Assembly (NCBI GenBank): GCA_023411645.1
Contig: JAEYON010000031.1
Span: forward strand, 1 to 34,993
Direction of reading: 5' to 3'
From: Bacillota bacterium
Lineage (GTDB): Bacteria; Bacillota; Clostridia; Acetivibrionales; DTU013
Length of the DNA stretch: 34,993 nt
Part shown: piece after piece, positions 17,296-24,460 of the stretch
How positions within the stretch are numbered: position 1 is the stretch's first letter
Layout of the letters: each line of letters begins with the position of its first letter
Translations under genes and position numbers: made by a program
Notes under the pieces: generated by a model
Database searches by the model: none
Told to the model about the DNA's origin: nothing
What the model saw: only the letters and a program-made list of their open reading frames with translations

Positions 17296-17411
17296 ATGTG
17301 TTTCTCTAAGCTGCATTCCGCCAAAGTTTCATTATATTGTACAATAGTTCAAAAAAGTAAAATTTGAATAGTAACAATTCTTTCCCTTACTTTTCCCAAC
17401 CACTTCTCGAA

Positions 17412-19415
17412 TTACTTCGATTTAGCCTTCGAGCTTCGACTATCAAATTTTTTAAGCTCCATCAGTTTGTCTCTAAGCGACGCAGCTCTCTCGAACTGCA
17501 GATCTCTGGCTGCTTCCTTCATCTCCCTCTCCAGCTTGTCCATCAGTTGTTTCAAATCCTTCTCATTTAGCTGCTCCGCACTCTGTGTGAAATCATACGG
17601 TATTTCCTCTTCCGCTACCTTAATGGTCTCCAGCGTATCCCTGACTGCCTTTTGTATTGAGGTTGGCGTGATGCCGTTTTTCTCATTATACTCCATCTGA
17701 ATTTTTCTACGCCTGTTCGTCTCGCTGATCGCTTTTTGCATGGAATCCGTCATGACATCAGCATACATGATGACAGTACCTTCCACGTTTCTCGCAGCTC
17801 TCCCGATTGTCTGGATCAGAGAAGTTTCGGAACGAAGGAAGCCCTCCTTATCGGCATCCAATATGGCCACTAGTGTCACCTCAGGAAGATCCAGCCCTTC
17901 CCTGAGCAGATTGATGCCGACCAAAATGTCGAATACTCCCAGCCTCAGGTTTCTTATAATCTCCGTCCTCTCCAGTGTCTCAACATCGGAATGCAGGTAC
18001 TCGACTCTGAAATCCAATTCTTTCAGATAGGAAGTAAGATCCTCCGCCATCTTCTTTGTCAGTGTCGTCACAAGGACTCTCTGCTGCTTTGCAACACGCT
18101 TTGATATCTCGCCGATCAAATCGTCAATCTGGCCCTTTATCGGACGCACCATGACCTCCGGATCGATCAGCCCGGTCGGACGGATGATCTGCTCCACCGT
18201 CTGCTGCGAATACCTCTTCTCATATTTTCCGGGTGTCGCACTGACGTATATAGCCTGCTTTACTTTTTTTTCAAACTCTTCAAAGCGAAGAGGCCTGTTA
18301 TCATAAGCAGACGGCAGTCTGAAGCCGTATTCAACCAGCGATTCCTTGCGTGATCTGTCCCCGTTGTACATTGCTCCGATCTGTGGGATGGAAACATGGG
18401 ATTCATCAATCACCACCAGAAGATCCTCCGGAAAATAATCTATCAGTGTATATGGAGAACTGCCCGGAGCCCTGCCGCTGATATGCCTGGAATAGTTCTC
18501 AATCCCCTGACAGAAGCCAATCTCCTGAAGCATCTCCAGATCATATCTGGTCCGCTGTTCAAGTCGCTGAGCTTCCAGAAGCTTGTCCTGCTCCCGCAGC
18601 TCCTTAAGCCTTTCTTCCAACTCCTGTTCAATCGTGGTGATGGAACGGAGCATTTTCGGCCTGGTCGTTGCGTAATGATTGGCCGGGAAGATTGCAGCAT
18701 GGGTTCGGACGCCCAATACTTCTCCTGTCAGATAATCAACCTCGGAAATCCTCTCAATCTCGTCGCCAAAGAACTCCACCCGAAGCACCCTCTCGGAGGA
18801 ATCCGGCGGAAATATTTCCAGCACGTCGCCCCTGACCCTGAATTTGCCCCGTTTAAAATCAATCTCATTTCTTTCATATTGTATATCAACAAGCTTTCTC
18901 ATAATATCATGCAAGTCCCTCTGCATGCCGGGTCTGAGAGAAAGCATCAATTCGGTGTAATCCTCGGGATCACCAAGACCGTATATGCATGATACGCTTG
19001 CAACAATTATCACATCTCTGCGTTCAAAAAGTGCTGCCGTAGCCGAATGTCTGAGCTTGTCGATCTCGTCGTTAATGGAGGAATCCTTCTCTATATAAGT
19101 ATCAGTCGAAGCAATGTAGGCTTCCGGCTGATAGTAATCATAATAACTGACAAAGTATTCAACGGCATTATTAGGGAAAAACTCCCTGAACTCGCTGCAC
19201 AACTGAGCTGCCAATGTTTTATTATGCGCAATAACCAGCGTCGGCCTCTGAACGCGCTCAATGACATTTGCCATGGTAAAGGTCTTGCCTGAACCTGTAA
19301 CACCAAGCAACGTCTGATGCCTGTAGCCCCTGTTCAATCCCTTGACTAGGTTGTCCACTGCATCATTCTGATCCCCGCACATTGAGTAATCTGAAACAAT
19401 CTTAAACTCCGGCAT
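17412..19415 (-). CDS. uvrB: Excinuclease ABC subunit B
   Basis: 667 residues from the chosen ATG, in line with UvrB proteins. It has Walker A GVTGSGKT near the N-terminus, the beta-hairpin region 'YYDYYQPEAYIASTDTYIEKD', the DESH Walker B, helicase motifs V/VI ('GINLLREGLDLPEVTLVAILDAD', 'QTIGRAARN'; cited as landmarks only) and a C-terminal UVR domain (about 625-660) that contacts UvrC. It verifies damage handed over by UvrA and positions UvrC. The start at 19415 has GGAGG 5 nt upstream. A longer reading to 19442 would place that site inside the gene. It is transcribed divergently from the aspartokinase gene and carries a LexA box at its promoter. Confidence 0.98.
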   Translation of the reverse strand: MPEFKIVSDYSMCGDQNDAVDNLVKGLNRGYRHQTLLGVTGSGKTFTMANVIERVQRPTLVIAHNKTLAAQLCSEFREFFPNNAVEYFVSYYDYYQPEAYIASTDTYIEKDSSINDEIDKLRHSATAALFERRDVIIVASVSCIYGLGDPEDYTELMLSLRPGMQRDLHDIMRKLVDIQYERNEIDFKRGKFRVRGDVLEIFPPDSSERVLRVEFFGDEIERISEVDYLTGEVLGVRTHAAIFPANHYATTRPKMLRSITTIEQELEERLKELREQDKLLEAQRLEQRTRYDLEMLQEIGFCQGIENYSRHISGRAPGSSPYTLIDYFPEDLLVVIDESHVSIPQIGAMYNGDRSRKESLVEYGFRLPSAYDNRPLRFEEFEKKVKQAIYVSATPGKYEKRYSQQTVEQIIRPTGLIDPEVMVRPIKGQIDDLIGEISKRVAKQQRVLVTTLTKKMAEDLTSYLKELDFRVEYLHSDVETLERTEIIRNLRLGVFDILVGINLLREGLDLPEVTLVAILDADKEGFLRSETSLIQTIGRAARNVEGTVIMYADVMTDSMQKAISETNRRRKIQMEYNEKNGITPTSIQKAVRDTLETIKVAEEEIPYDFTQSAEQLNEKDLKQLMDKLEREMKEAARDLQFERAASLRDKLMELKKFDSRSSKAKSK

Positions 19416-19513
19416 AAACTCCTCCACATTTGTGCGCTGCACAATAATTTATTGTATAATAGCCCTTTTTACCTTGTCCAATACAAAATAAACAGTATAA
19501 AACCCGCCATACA

Positions 19514-19541
19514 ATTATAGCATATGTTCATATGAATGCAA
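19514..19541 (-). promoter_or_regulatory. uvrB promoter
   Basis: On the minus strand TTGCAT (19536-19541), a 16-nt spacer and TATAAT (19514-19519). It uses the same -35 sequence as the uvrA promoter and the same LexA-box-over-35 layout. A second, weaker LexA-like half site (GAACATATGCTA, 19518-19529) lies between the hexamers and touches the -10. Confidence 0.78.
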
Positions 19542-19552
19542 ACAGATGTTCT
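19539..19552 (-). promoter_or_regulatory. LexA (Cheo/SOS) box of uvrB
   Basis: Minus-strand AGAACATCTGTTTG matches the consensus CGAACRNRYGTTYG at 12 of 14 positions, with both GAAC and GTTY half sites intact. It overlaps the -35 of the uvrB promoter, as in uvrA. Confidence 0.75.
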
Positions 19553-19605
19553 ATATTTCCATATGCATTTTTCTGAATTAGGAAGCGTCTTCTCATAATT
19601 ATTTG

Positions 19606-19635
19606 TTGACAGACCCGTTTTGCTGATGTGATAAT
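19606..19635 (+). promoter_or_regulatory. aspartokinase promoter
   Basis: A perfect TTGACA (19606-19611), 18-nt spacer and extended -10 TGTGATAAT ending at 19635. The start of transcription would be near 19642, leaving a leader of only about 30 nt. There is therefore no room for a lysine riboswitch or T-box. Confidence 0.75.
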
Positions 19636-19670
19636 AGGATGAAATATATTGGTTCATGGAGGTTTTGTTG

Positions 19671-21032
19671 ATGAAAGTTTCAAAATTCGGGGGAACATCA
19701 CTGGCATCTGCCGATCAAATAAAAAAGGTCTGTTCAATTGTTACATCCGATCCTGACCGCAGAATCGTTGTTGTGTCTGCACCGGGCAAGCGATACAAAG
19801 AAGATATCAAGGTCACCGATATGCTGATCGCCTGTGCGAAGGCTGGTCTGGAAAAGAATTCTGCACAAAGTGAATTGCAGGCTGTTACTGATCGGTTTGC
19901 AGAAATAGCAGCAGAGCTTAACGTAACCGGCAGTATTGTACAGACAATCGCCGATGATTTGAAGGCTCGCGTCGAAGGGGATAAAAGTGACAAGGGAAAA
20001 TATATGGACAGTCTGAAGGCTGCAGGCGAGGACAATAGTGCGAAGCTGGTAGCAGCGTACCTTCAAAGCATAGGAGTAGATGCTCGTTATGTCAATCCAG
20101 GAGATGCTGGCTTGCTGCTCAGTGACGAATTCGGAAATGCTCAGGTGCTTCCACAATCCTATGACAACCTGAAAACCCTTGCCGATTATGGCGGGATTAC
20201 TGTGTTTCCCGGTTTCTTCGGGTATTCGGAAAAAGGTGATATTGTCACACTGCCCAGGGGCGGTTCCGACATAACCGGTTCAATTGTAGCTGCAGCGGTG
20301 GATGCAGACCTGTATGAAAACTTTACTGATGTTGACCATGTCTACTCGGTTAACCCAAATCTGATCAACTCTCCTGAACCTATTTACGAACTGACATACA
20401 GAGAAATGCGAGAGCTTTCCTACGCAGGGTTCAGCGTGTTCCACGAAGAAGCGCTGGTGCCGGTTTACCAGAAGGGAATACCTGTATGCATTAAAAACAC
20501 AAATAATCCTGCTTCTCCGGGAACGACTATCGTAAAAGAGCGTCACGGCATTACAGCGCCTGTTGTTGGTGTTGCCGGCGATACAGGCTTTTGCTTTATC
20601 TATATCAGCAAATATCTAATGAACCGTGAAGTTGGTTTTGCCCGCAAAGTATTGCAAATGCTTGAAGAGGAGCACATTCCATTTGAGCACATGCCTTCCG
20701 GAATTGACAATCTGTCACTTATTCTAAAGGAGAGCTTTCTGAATGATCAAAAAGAAAAAATGATCGTTGAGCGGATACAAAAAGAACTGCACACGGATGA
20801 TATCTCTGTGGTAAGAGATCTTGCGCTTGTAATGATTGTAGGCGAAGGAATGCGCAACACACGGGGAATAACCTCAAGAGCCTCCACAGCTCTTGCCTCC
20901 GCCAGAATTAATCTTGAAATGATCAGTCAGGGACCATCCGAGGTTAGCATGATTTTCGGTGTCAGAGCAAGCGAATGCAAAAAGGCGGTCTGTGCTTTAT
21001 ACGATGAGTTTTTCAGATATCGCAGTATTTAG
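19671..21032 (+). CDS. thrD: Aspartate kinase, ThrD/YclM type
   Basis: 453 residues. It phosphorylates aspartate to 4-aspartyl phosphate, the first step toward lysine, threonine, methionine and, in sporeformers, dipicolinate. It has the N-terminal kinase motif KFGGTSLA, 'VVVSAPGK', 'GEDNSAKLVAAYL', the substrate loop 'FPGFFGYSEKGDIVTLPRGGSDITGS', 'YENFTDVDHVYSVNP', and two C-terminal ACT domains (about 305-450, with 'RGITSRASTAL' and 'MISQGPSEVSMIFGV'). As I recall B. subtilis YclM/ThrD (454 aa), it is closely similar throughout and unlike the shorter LysC-type alpha/beta kinases. The ATG at 19671 has GGAGG 8 nt upstream; an ATG 15 nt earlier overlaps that site. It is divergent from uvrB. Allosteric effector not readable from sequence. 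Confidence 0.95.
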   Translation: MKVSKFGGTSLASADQIKKVCSIVTSDPDRRIVVVSAPGKRYKEDIKVTDMLIACAKAGLEKNSAQSELQAVTDRFAEIAAELNVTGSIVQTIADDLKARVEGDKSDKGKYMDSLKAAGEDNSAKLVAAYLQSIGVDARYVNPGDAGLLLSDEFGNAQVLPQSYDNLKTLADYGGITVFPGFFGYSEKGDIVTLPRGGSDITGSIVAAAVDADLYENFTDVDHVYSVNPNLINSPEPIYELTYREMRELSYAGFSVFHEEALVPVYQKGIPVCIKNTNNPASPGTTIVKERHGITAPVVGVAGDTGFCFIYISKYLMNREVGFARKVLQMLEEEHIPFEHMPSGIDNLSLILKESFLNDQKEKMIVERIQKELHTDDISVVRDLALVMIVGEGMRNTRGITSRASTALASARINLEMISQGPSEVSMIFGVRASECKKAVCALYDEFFRYRSI

Positions 21033-21046
21033 TTCTCCGCCATCAA

Positions 21047-21910
21047 TTACAGAGACTTATTTTCTACTGGCAGCAATGCCCGTAGAAGTAAATGCATCTC
21101 GCCGAACTTCTTTGCTCGAATTTGTATGCGTTTTCCAAGTCGAGACGCGAGATTGATAGCAAAATCATTACAAGCGTCTTTATTATACATCTGAATAGTA
21201 CTCAGACGCATTACTTTAACGCCTTGTCTAGCGAGGGTTGAAGCTCTCATCATATCTTTACCTTGCTCAGATGGACTATTGTGAAAAGCGAAGCTCTCAT
21301 ACTCGACGGCCAGCTTTGCTTTCTTATAGTACAAATCTGCAAAGCAGCGTTTTTGGCCAAGACGTTTACCAGCTTCATCTTTGAGCTCTATCTCATAGTT
21401 GAAAACGGCATCGCCAAGTCCATATCCCCCGATGGCATGCGGCAGTGTCAGAATCATATATGCTATGGATTCCATAACGGATGCGGAACCGTCTTCTATA
21501 TATTTTACCGCTCGCACGGCTTTTTTGTGTCCATGGTAACCAGAGACTTTGCCAAGAAAAGTCTTGAGCTTTTGCTTTGTTGTAATTGCATTAGAAGGTT
21601 TGCCTGGCGGATGTGAACAAAGCTGTAATCCGAGTAATATAAGCCGATGGATATCTAATTTGCTCGCGAGCTGAAGGAACAGGAATTCGGGTGATACAAT
21701 CATTTTGCCGCTTTTTAGTATAACTGAGCCGGCCGGCAGAGGAACCCTGCACAAGTGGATGATGTGGCCTTTTTTTTGAGTTCTTTCGCTGCATTCGGAA
21801 ACTGTAAAATCGACTGGGTTTGTTTCAGCGATCTCAGAACCAAGTATGACTTCACTATATGGGATATTCCAAAAGGCAGCCGCCGAAAAATGACTTAAAT
21901 ATCTTTTCAT
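21047..21910 (-). CDS. Orphan PD-(D/E)XK / DUF559-like protein of unknown function
   Basis: 287 residues from the ATG at 21910. The first part (LSHFSAAAFWNIP; VSPEFLFLQLASKL at about 72-85) looks like the N-terminal half of uncharacterised proteins I recall from Coriobacteriia. The second half carries a possible nuclease core: E147 (ASVMESIA), D192 (CFADLYY), E203 and E205 (LAVEYES), H210 and a closing 'GVKVMRLS' strand. This is like the DUF559/Vsr-type fold, where such proteins read 'VEVDG..H' at that place. A nuclease activity is inference. Its stop is 14 nt from the convergent aspartokinase stop. There is no visible Shine-Dalgarno before either this ATG or a TTG at 21937, but a TATAAT sits 6 nt before the ATG. 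Upstream lies a repeat array. The neighbourhood suggests acquisition by transfer. Confidence 0.7.
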   Translation of the reverse strand: MKRYLSHFSAAAFWNIPYSEVILGSEIAETNPVDFTVSECSERTQKKGHIIHLCRVPLPAGSVILKSGKMIVSPEFLFLQLASKLDIHRLILLGLQLCSHPPGKPSNAITTKQKLKTFLGKVSGYHGHKKAVRAVKYIEDGSASVMESIAYMILTLPHAIGGYGLGDAVFNYEIELKDEAGKRLGQKRCFADLYYKKAKLAVEYESFAFHNSPSEQGKDMMRASTLARQGVKVMRLSTIQMYNKDACNDFAINLASRLGKRIQIRAKKFGEMHLLLRALLPVENKSL

Positions 21911-21916
21911 ATTAGA

Positions 21917-21922
21917 ATTATA
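21917..21922 (-). promoter_or_regulatory. possible -10 element for a leaderless mRNA of the orphan gene
   Basis: Minus-strand TATAAT ends 6 nt before the ATG at 21910, so transcription would begin on or next to the start codon. No clear -35 is seen at 16-18 nt (TGTAAA at 17). The AT-rich background makes a chance match possible. Confidence 0.35.
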
Positions 21923-21992
21923 CAACGAGTTATTCAAAATTTACATTATTTCCCTTATATTTATATTATTATCCTACGACTTACTCGAAAAC

Positions 21993-22115
21993 GTGCAAAA
22001 TATTCGATTGTGTTCAGGTTTCTAAATGGAGGTGTGCAAAATATTCGTTCGTGTTCAAGTTTTTACATGGATATGAGCAAAATATTCGTTCGTGTTCAGA
22101 TTTCATATGGTTTTG
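21993..22115. repeat. three 41-bp imperfect tandem repeats
   Basis: Units begin at 21993, 22034 and 22075, exactly 41 bp apart. The conserved first 24 bp read G(T/A)GCAAAATATTCG, then a variable 4-mer, then TGTTCA and a T-rich tail ending near ATGG. They lie between the orphan nuclease-like gene and the prs-like gene in a 361-bp gene-free stretch (counted from the ATG at 21910). Together with the inverted copies that follow they look like multiple binding sites for one protein, as at transposon ends or an operator array. No transposase is present. Confidence 0.75.
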
Positions 22116-22120
22116 CCCAT

Positions 22121-22204
22121 AAAATTTGAACATATTCGCAATTTTTACTCATTTTTATGAATGACTTACTAAAATTTGAACAGAATCGTAATTTTTGAAC
22201 ACAT
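22121..22204. repeat. two related repeat units in inverted orientation, 50 bp apart
   Basis: AAAATTTGAACA occurs at 22121 and 22171. Reverse-complemented, the units align with the 41-bp tandem units over the shared core AAAANNTNCGNNNNTGTTCAA. A further partial copy, TTTTTGAACA, ends near 22201. The whole array (21993-22204) thus has three units in one direction and two or three in the other. Beyond it, to 22271, I see nothing recognisable. Confidence 0.65.
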
Positions 22205-22271
22205 AATCATACCAGCACTTACTATTATCCGATTAATTTTTTCAAGGCTGCAGTAACCTTAGTTTAATACG

Positions 22272-23246
22272 TCATTCTGACAGTTGTATTAATTTAATCG
22301 GCAGGGCATTGAACAATGGGCTTATGGAAATGTTGTTGTGAATCCTGAGAATAGCTTCTGCAAATAACGGTGCAGCAGTTACCAATTTTATCTTTTTGGA
22401 TAAGTTTGCACTTGGATTATGTACTGAATCAGTGCTTATGAGAATATCTATACAGCTTTCGTCAATACGTTTGGCACCATTATCATTCATCAGAAGATGA
22501 GAAATGCATGCGATAATATTTTTTGCTCCATGTTCCTTAAGCTTATATGCCAGATCAATAATGGTCCCACCGCTGATCATAAAATCATCTACTATTATTG
22601 CATTTTTACCATTAACGTCACCAATAATCTCCATGATTTTGGCACATTCACTATGATCGGCTCTTGCTTTGTCGCATATGACTGTAGGCACGCATAAATA
22701 TTTTGAATACTCCCGTGCCTGTTTAGCATAACCTGCATCGGGAGATACGATTACATAATTATCTAATCTTAATGCTTTTATTTGCTCACATAATAAAAGT
22801 ATTGCCTGTAAATGGTCAACGGGTTTTTTGAAAAAGCCCTGTATTTGAGGGCTGTGTAAATCCATAGTTATTATCCTGTCTGCACCTGCCAGTTCCATAC
22901 ACTCTGCACATACCCTTGCCCTAATTGAAACTCTCGGTTCATCTTTCTTATCTCCCTTGGCATAGCTGAAATAAGGGACAATTGCCGTAACTGATTTTGC
23001 ACTCGCTCTTTTAAATGCATCCATCCAGAATAAAATCTCGACAAATTCATCGTTTGGCTTAAGTCCAATGGATTGAACCAGATAAACGTCTTTACCACGG
23101 ACCGGTTCATTTAGTCTGACGAAAGTGTTGCCTTCAGAAAATGTAATAACACTTGAATTACCAATACTTAAGTTAAGGCAATCACATATTTTTCTGGTGA
23201 ATTCTATTGAAGTGCTGCCGGGAAAAATTCTCATATCATAATTCAT
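22272..23246 (-). CDS. prs: Ribose-phosphate diphosphokinase (PRPP synthetase), divergent paralogue
   Basis: 324 residues. It has the two-domain phosphoribosyltransferase layout of PRPP synthetase: DLHSPQIQGFF with the active-site histidine H131, 'VSPDAGYAKQARE' at about 167-179 and the PRPP loop VDDFMISGGTI at 219-229. The normal reaction is ribose 5-phosphate plus ATP to PRPP plus AMP. It differs from housekeeping Prs at key places. The catalytic-loop motif, usually YARQDRK, reads YAKGDKKDEPR (95-105), and the PRPP loop lacks the usual DTAGT/DTGGT form. It is therefore likely a second, specialised enzyme. The ATG has GGAGG 8 nt upstream. A LysR-type regulator gene ends 116 nt upstream on the same strand. 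Whether it is catalytically active is not certain. Confidence 0.82.
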   Translation of the reverse strand: MNYDMRIFPGSTSIEFTRKICDCLNLSIGNSSVITFSEGNTFVRLNEPVRGKDVYLVQSIGLKPNDEFVEILFWMDAFKRASAKSVTAIVPYFSYAKGDKKDEPRVSIRARVCAECMELAGADRIITMDLHSPQIQGFFKKPVDHLQAILLLCEQIKALRLDNYVIVSPDAGYAKQAREYSKYLCVPTVICDKARADHSECAKIMEIIGDVNGKNAIIVDDFMISGGTIIDLAYKLKEHGAKNIIACISHLLMNDNGAKRIDESCIDILISTDSVHNPSANLSKKIKLVTAAPLFAEAILRIHNNISISPLFNALPIKLIQLSE

Positions 23247-23362
23247 CCTTTGTTCCTCCCAATCAAATTCTAGACATGTATATAATACATCTATTATGGG
23301 TAACAGATGAAATTGATTATAATTATGGATATTATAATTGTCATTAATATGGGTAAAAACCG

Positions 23363-24274
23363 CTATTTATCAGGTGTTTTGCTTGTACCTTTATTTTCTA
23401 TCAACTCAATAAACTTCACTGCTGCTGCTGACTGAGGTGTGCTCTTCAGCTTGACTATTCCGATTTGTCTTGAGGGGATTTTATCTTCCAGATCAAGCTC
23501 AAATACGCTGCCGTTTTCTAACTCAATTTCTGCAAAATTCCTTACAACACATGAGATGCCCAACCCCCGTCTGGCAAACTGCACTAGAAGGTCACTTGTT
23601 GCCAGCTCGATCTCTGGAATAATAAATACTCCATATGAAGAAAGAAAATTATCAATATACCTTCTGGTGTTTGTGTTTTTTTCAAGCATCACTATAGGGT
23701 AGTTTGATAATTCACTCATTTGTATTTTTTTTGAAACCAGCTTGCCAAATCTGTAATTGGCAATAAAACAATCCCGAATTTCCATAGCTTCGATTATGTC
23801 AATTGCGCTGTCAACTGAGATCGGCATGCTTACAACTCCAAAATCAATTAATCCATTTTTGAGGGATGCTATAGTTTCAGGAGATGGACCGTTTGTTACT
23901 TTTATTCTGACTTTAGGATAGCGCTTGTGGAATTCTTCAAGATGCGGCAGAAGAAAATACTTTAGAGTCATATCACTTGCGCCGATTCTAATTTCACCGG
24001 CATCAAGATTGATAGCCTCTGAAAACTTATTCTCTGCCTGGAGGATCATGTTATAGCCCTGTTCAATATATTTATGCAAAACCTCACCTTCAGGTGTAAG
24101 GGTTACACCCTTCGGAGTCCTGATGAAGAGCTGACCTCCGAGCTTTGACTCAAGCTGCTTTATTGACTGGCTTACAGCGGGCTGGGAAATAAAAAGCTCC
24201 TGTGAAGCTTTTGATATGCTTCCCGTTCTAACTACATAACAGAAGACCTTATATAAATCCAAGTTAATATCCAT
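23363..24274 (-). CDS. LysR family transcriptional regulator
   Basis: 303 residues from the ATG at 24274, typical for the family. The N-terminal winged helix-turn-helix (about 3-62) reads 'FCYVVRTGSISKASQELFISQPAVSQSIKQLE', abbreviated here to its key helix SQPAVSQSIKQLE. The rest is a two-lobed effector domain beginning near residue 90. AAGGAG lies 7 nt upstream of this ATG, and I prefer it to a 28-residue longer reading with no ribosome site. It probably controls its own promoter (an inverted repeat flanks the -10) and perhaps the prs-like gene 116 nt downstream. Overall it looks like CysL/YwfK-type regulators, but the effector cannot be named. Confidence 0.92.
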   Translation of the reverse strand: MDINLDLYKVFCYVVRTGSISKASQELFISQPAVSQSIKQLESKLGGQLFIRTPKGVTLTPEGEVLHKYIEQGYNMILQAENKFSEAINLDAGEIRIGASDMTLKYFLLPHLEEFHKRYPKVRIKVTNGPSPETIASLKNGLIDFGVVSMPISVDSAIDIIEAMEIRDCFIANYRFGKLVSKKIQMSELSNYPIVMLEKNTNTRRYIDNFLSSYGVFIIPEIELATSDLLVQFARRGLGISCVVRNFAEIELENGSVFELDLEDKIPSRQIGIVKLKSTPQSAAAVKFIELIENKGTSKTPDK

Positions 24275-24294
24275 ATAATAACTCCTTATATCGG

Positions 24295-24338
24295 AAGCTA
24301 TAGATATAACAGCAAATAATACACTATGATTATAGCTT
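24295..24338 (-). promoter_or_regulatory. LysR gene promoter region with AAGCTATA inverted repeat
   Basis: AAGCTATA (24295-24302) and TATAGCTT (24331-24338) form an 8-bp inverted repeat. The second arm overlaps a minus-strand TATAAT (24329-24334) that is the best -10 upstream of the LysR gene. The -35 is poor (TGGAAT at 17 nt). Autoregulation through this site is inference. Confidence 0.4.
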
Positions 24339-24372
24339 AAATAAAAACAGAATTCCACACAAACATTTATTG

Positions 24373-24460
24373 CTGTATGAACATTTGTTTCTGTGTGAGC
24401 ATTTTACTGTGTGAGCATTTGTATCTGTGTGAACACTTGTATCTGTGTGAACATCTATTG
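24373..24460. repeat. 18-bp tandem repeat (minisatellite), five units
   Basis: Units starting at 24373, 24391, 24407, 24425 and 24443 follow CTGTGTGAACATTTGTAT, with one unit shortened to 16 bp. The array overlaps the last codons of the TVP38-like gene (stop at 24455) and ends upstream of the LysR promoter. It could fold poorly, and it is unlikely to code. Copy number may vary between strains. Confidence 0.8.

Noticed and set aside
19642..19670. Lysine riboswitch or T-box before the aspartokinase
   Set aside because: The promoter TTGACA/GATAAT at 19606-19635 leaves a leader of only about 30 nt, far too short for either element.
21993..22100. LexA boxes inside the 41-bp repeats
   Set aside because: CGAACGAATATTTT matches 12 of 14 consensus positions but lacks the invariant G of the second half site (ATTT instead of GTTY), so it is not a credible SOS operator.
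21993..22204. CRISPR array
   Set aside because: Units are directly adjacent imperfect 41-bp copies whose similarity runs through most of the unit, without unique spacers of constant size, and later units are inverted. No cas genes are present.
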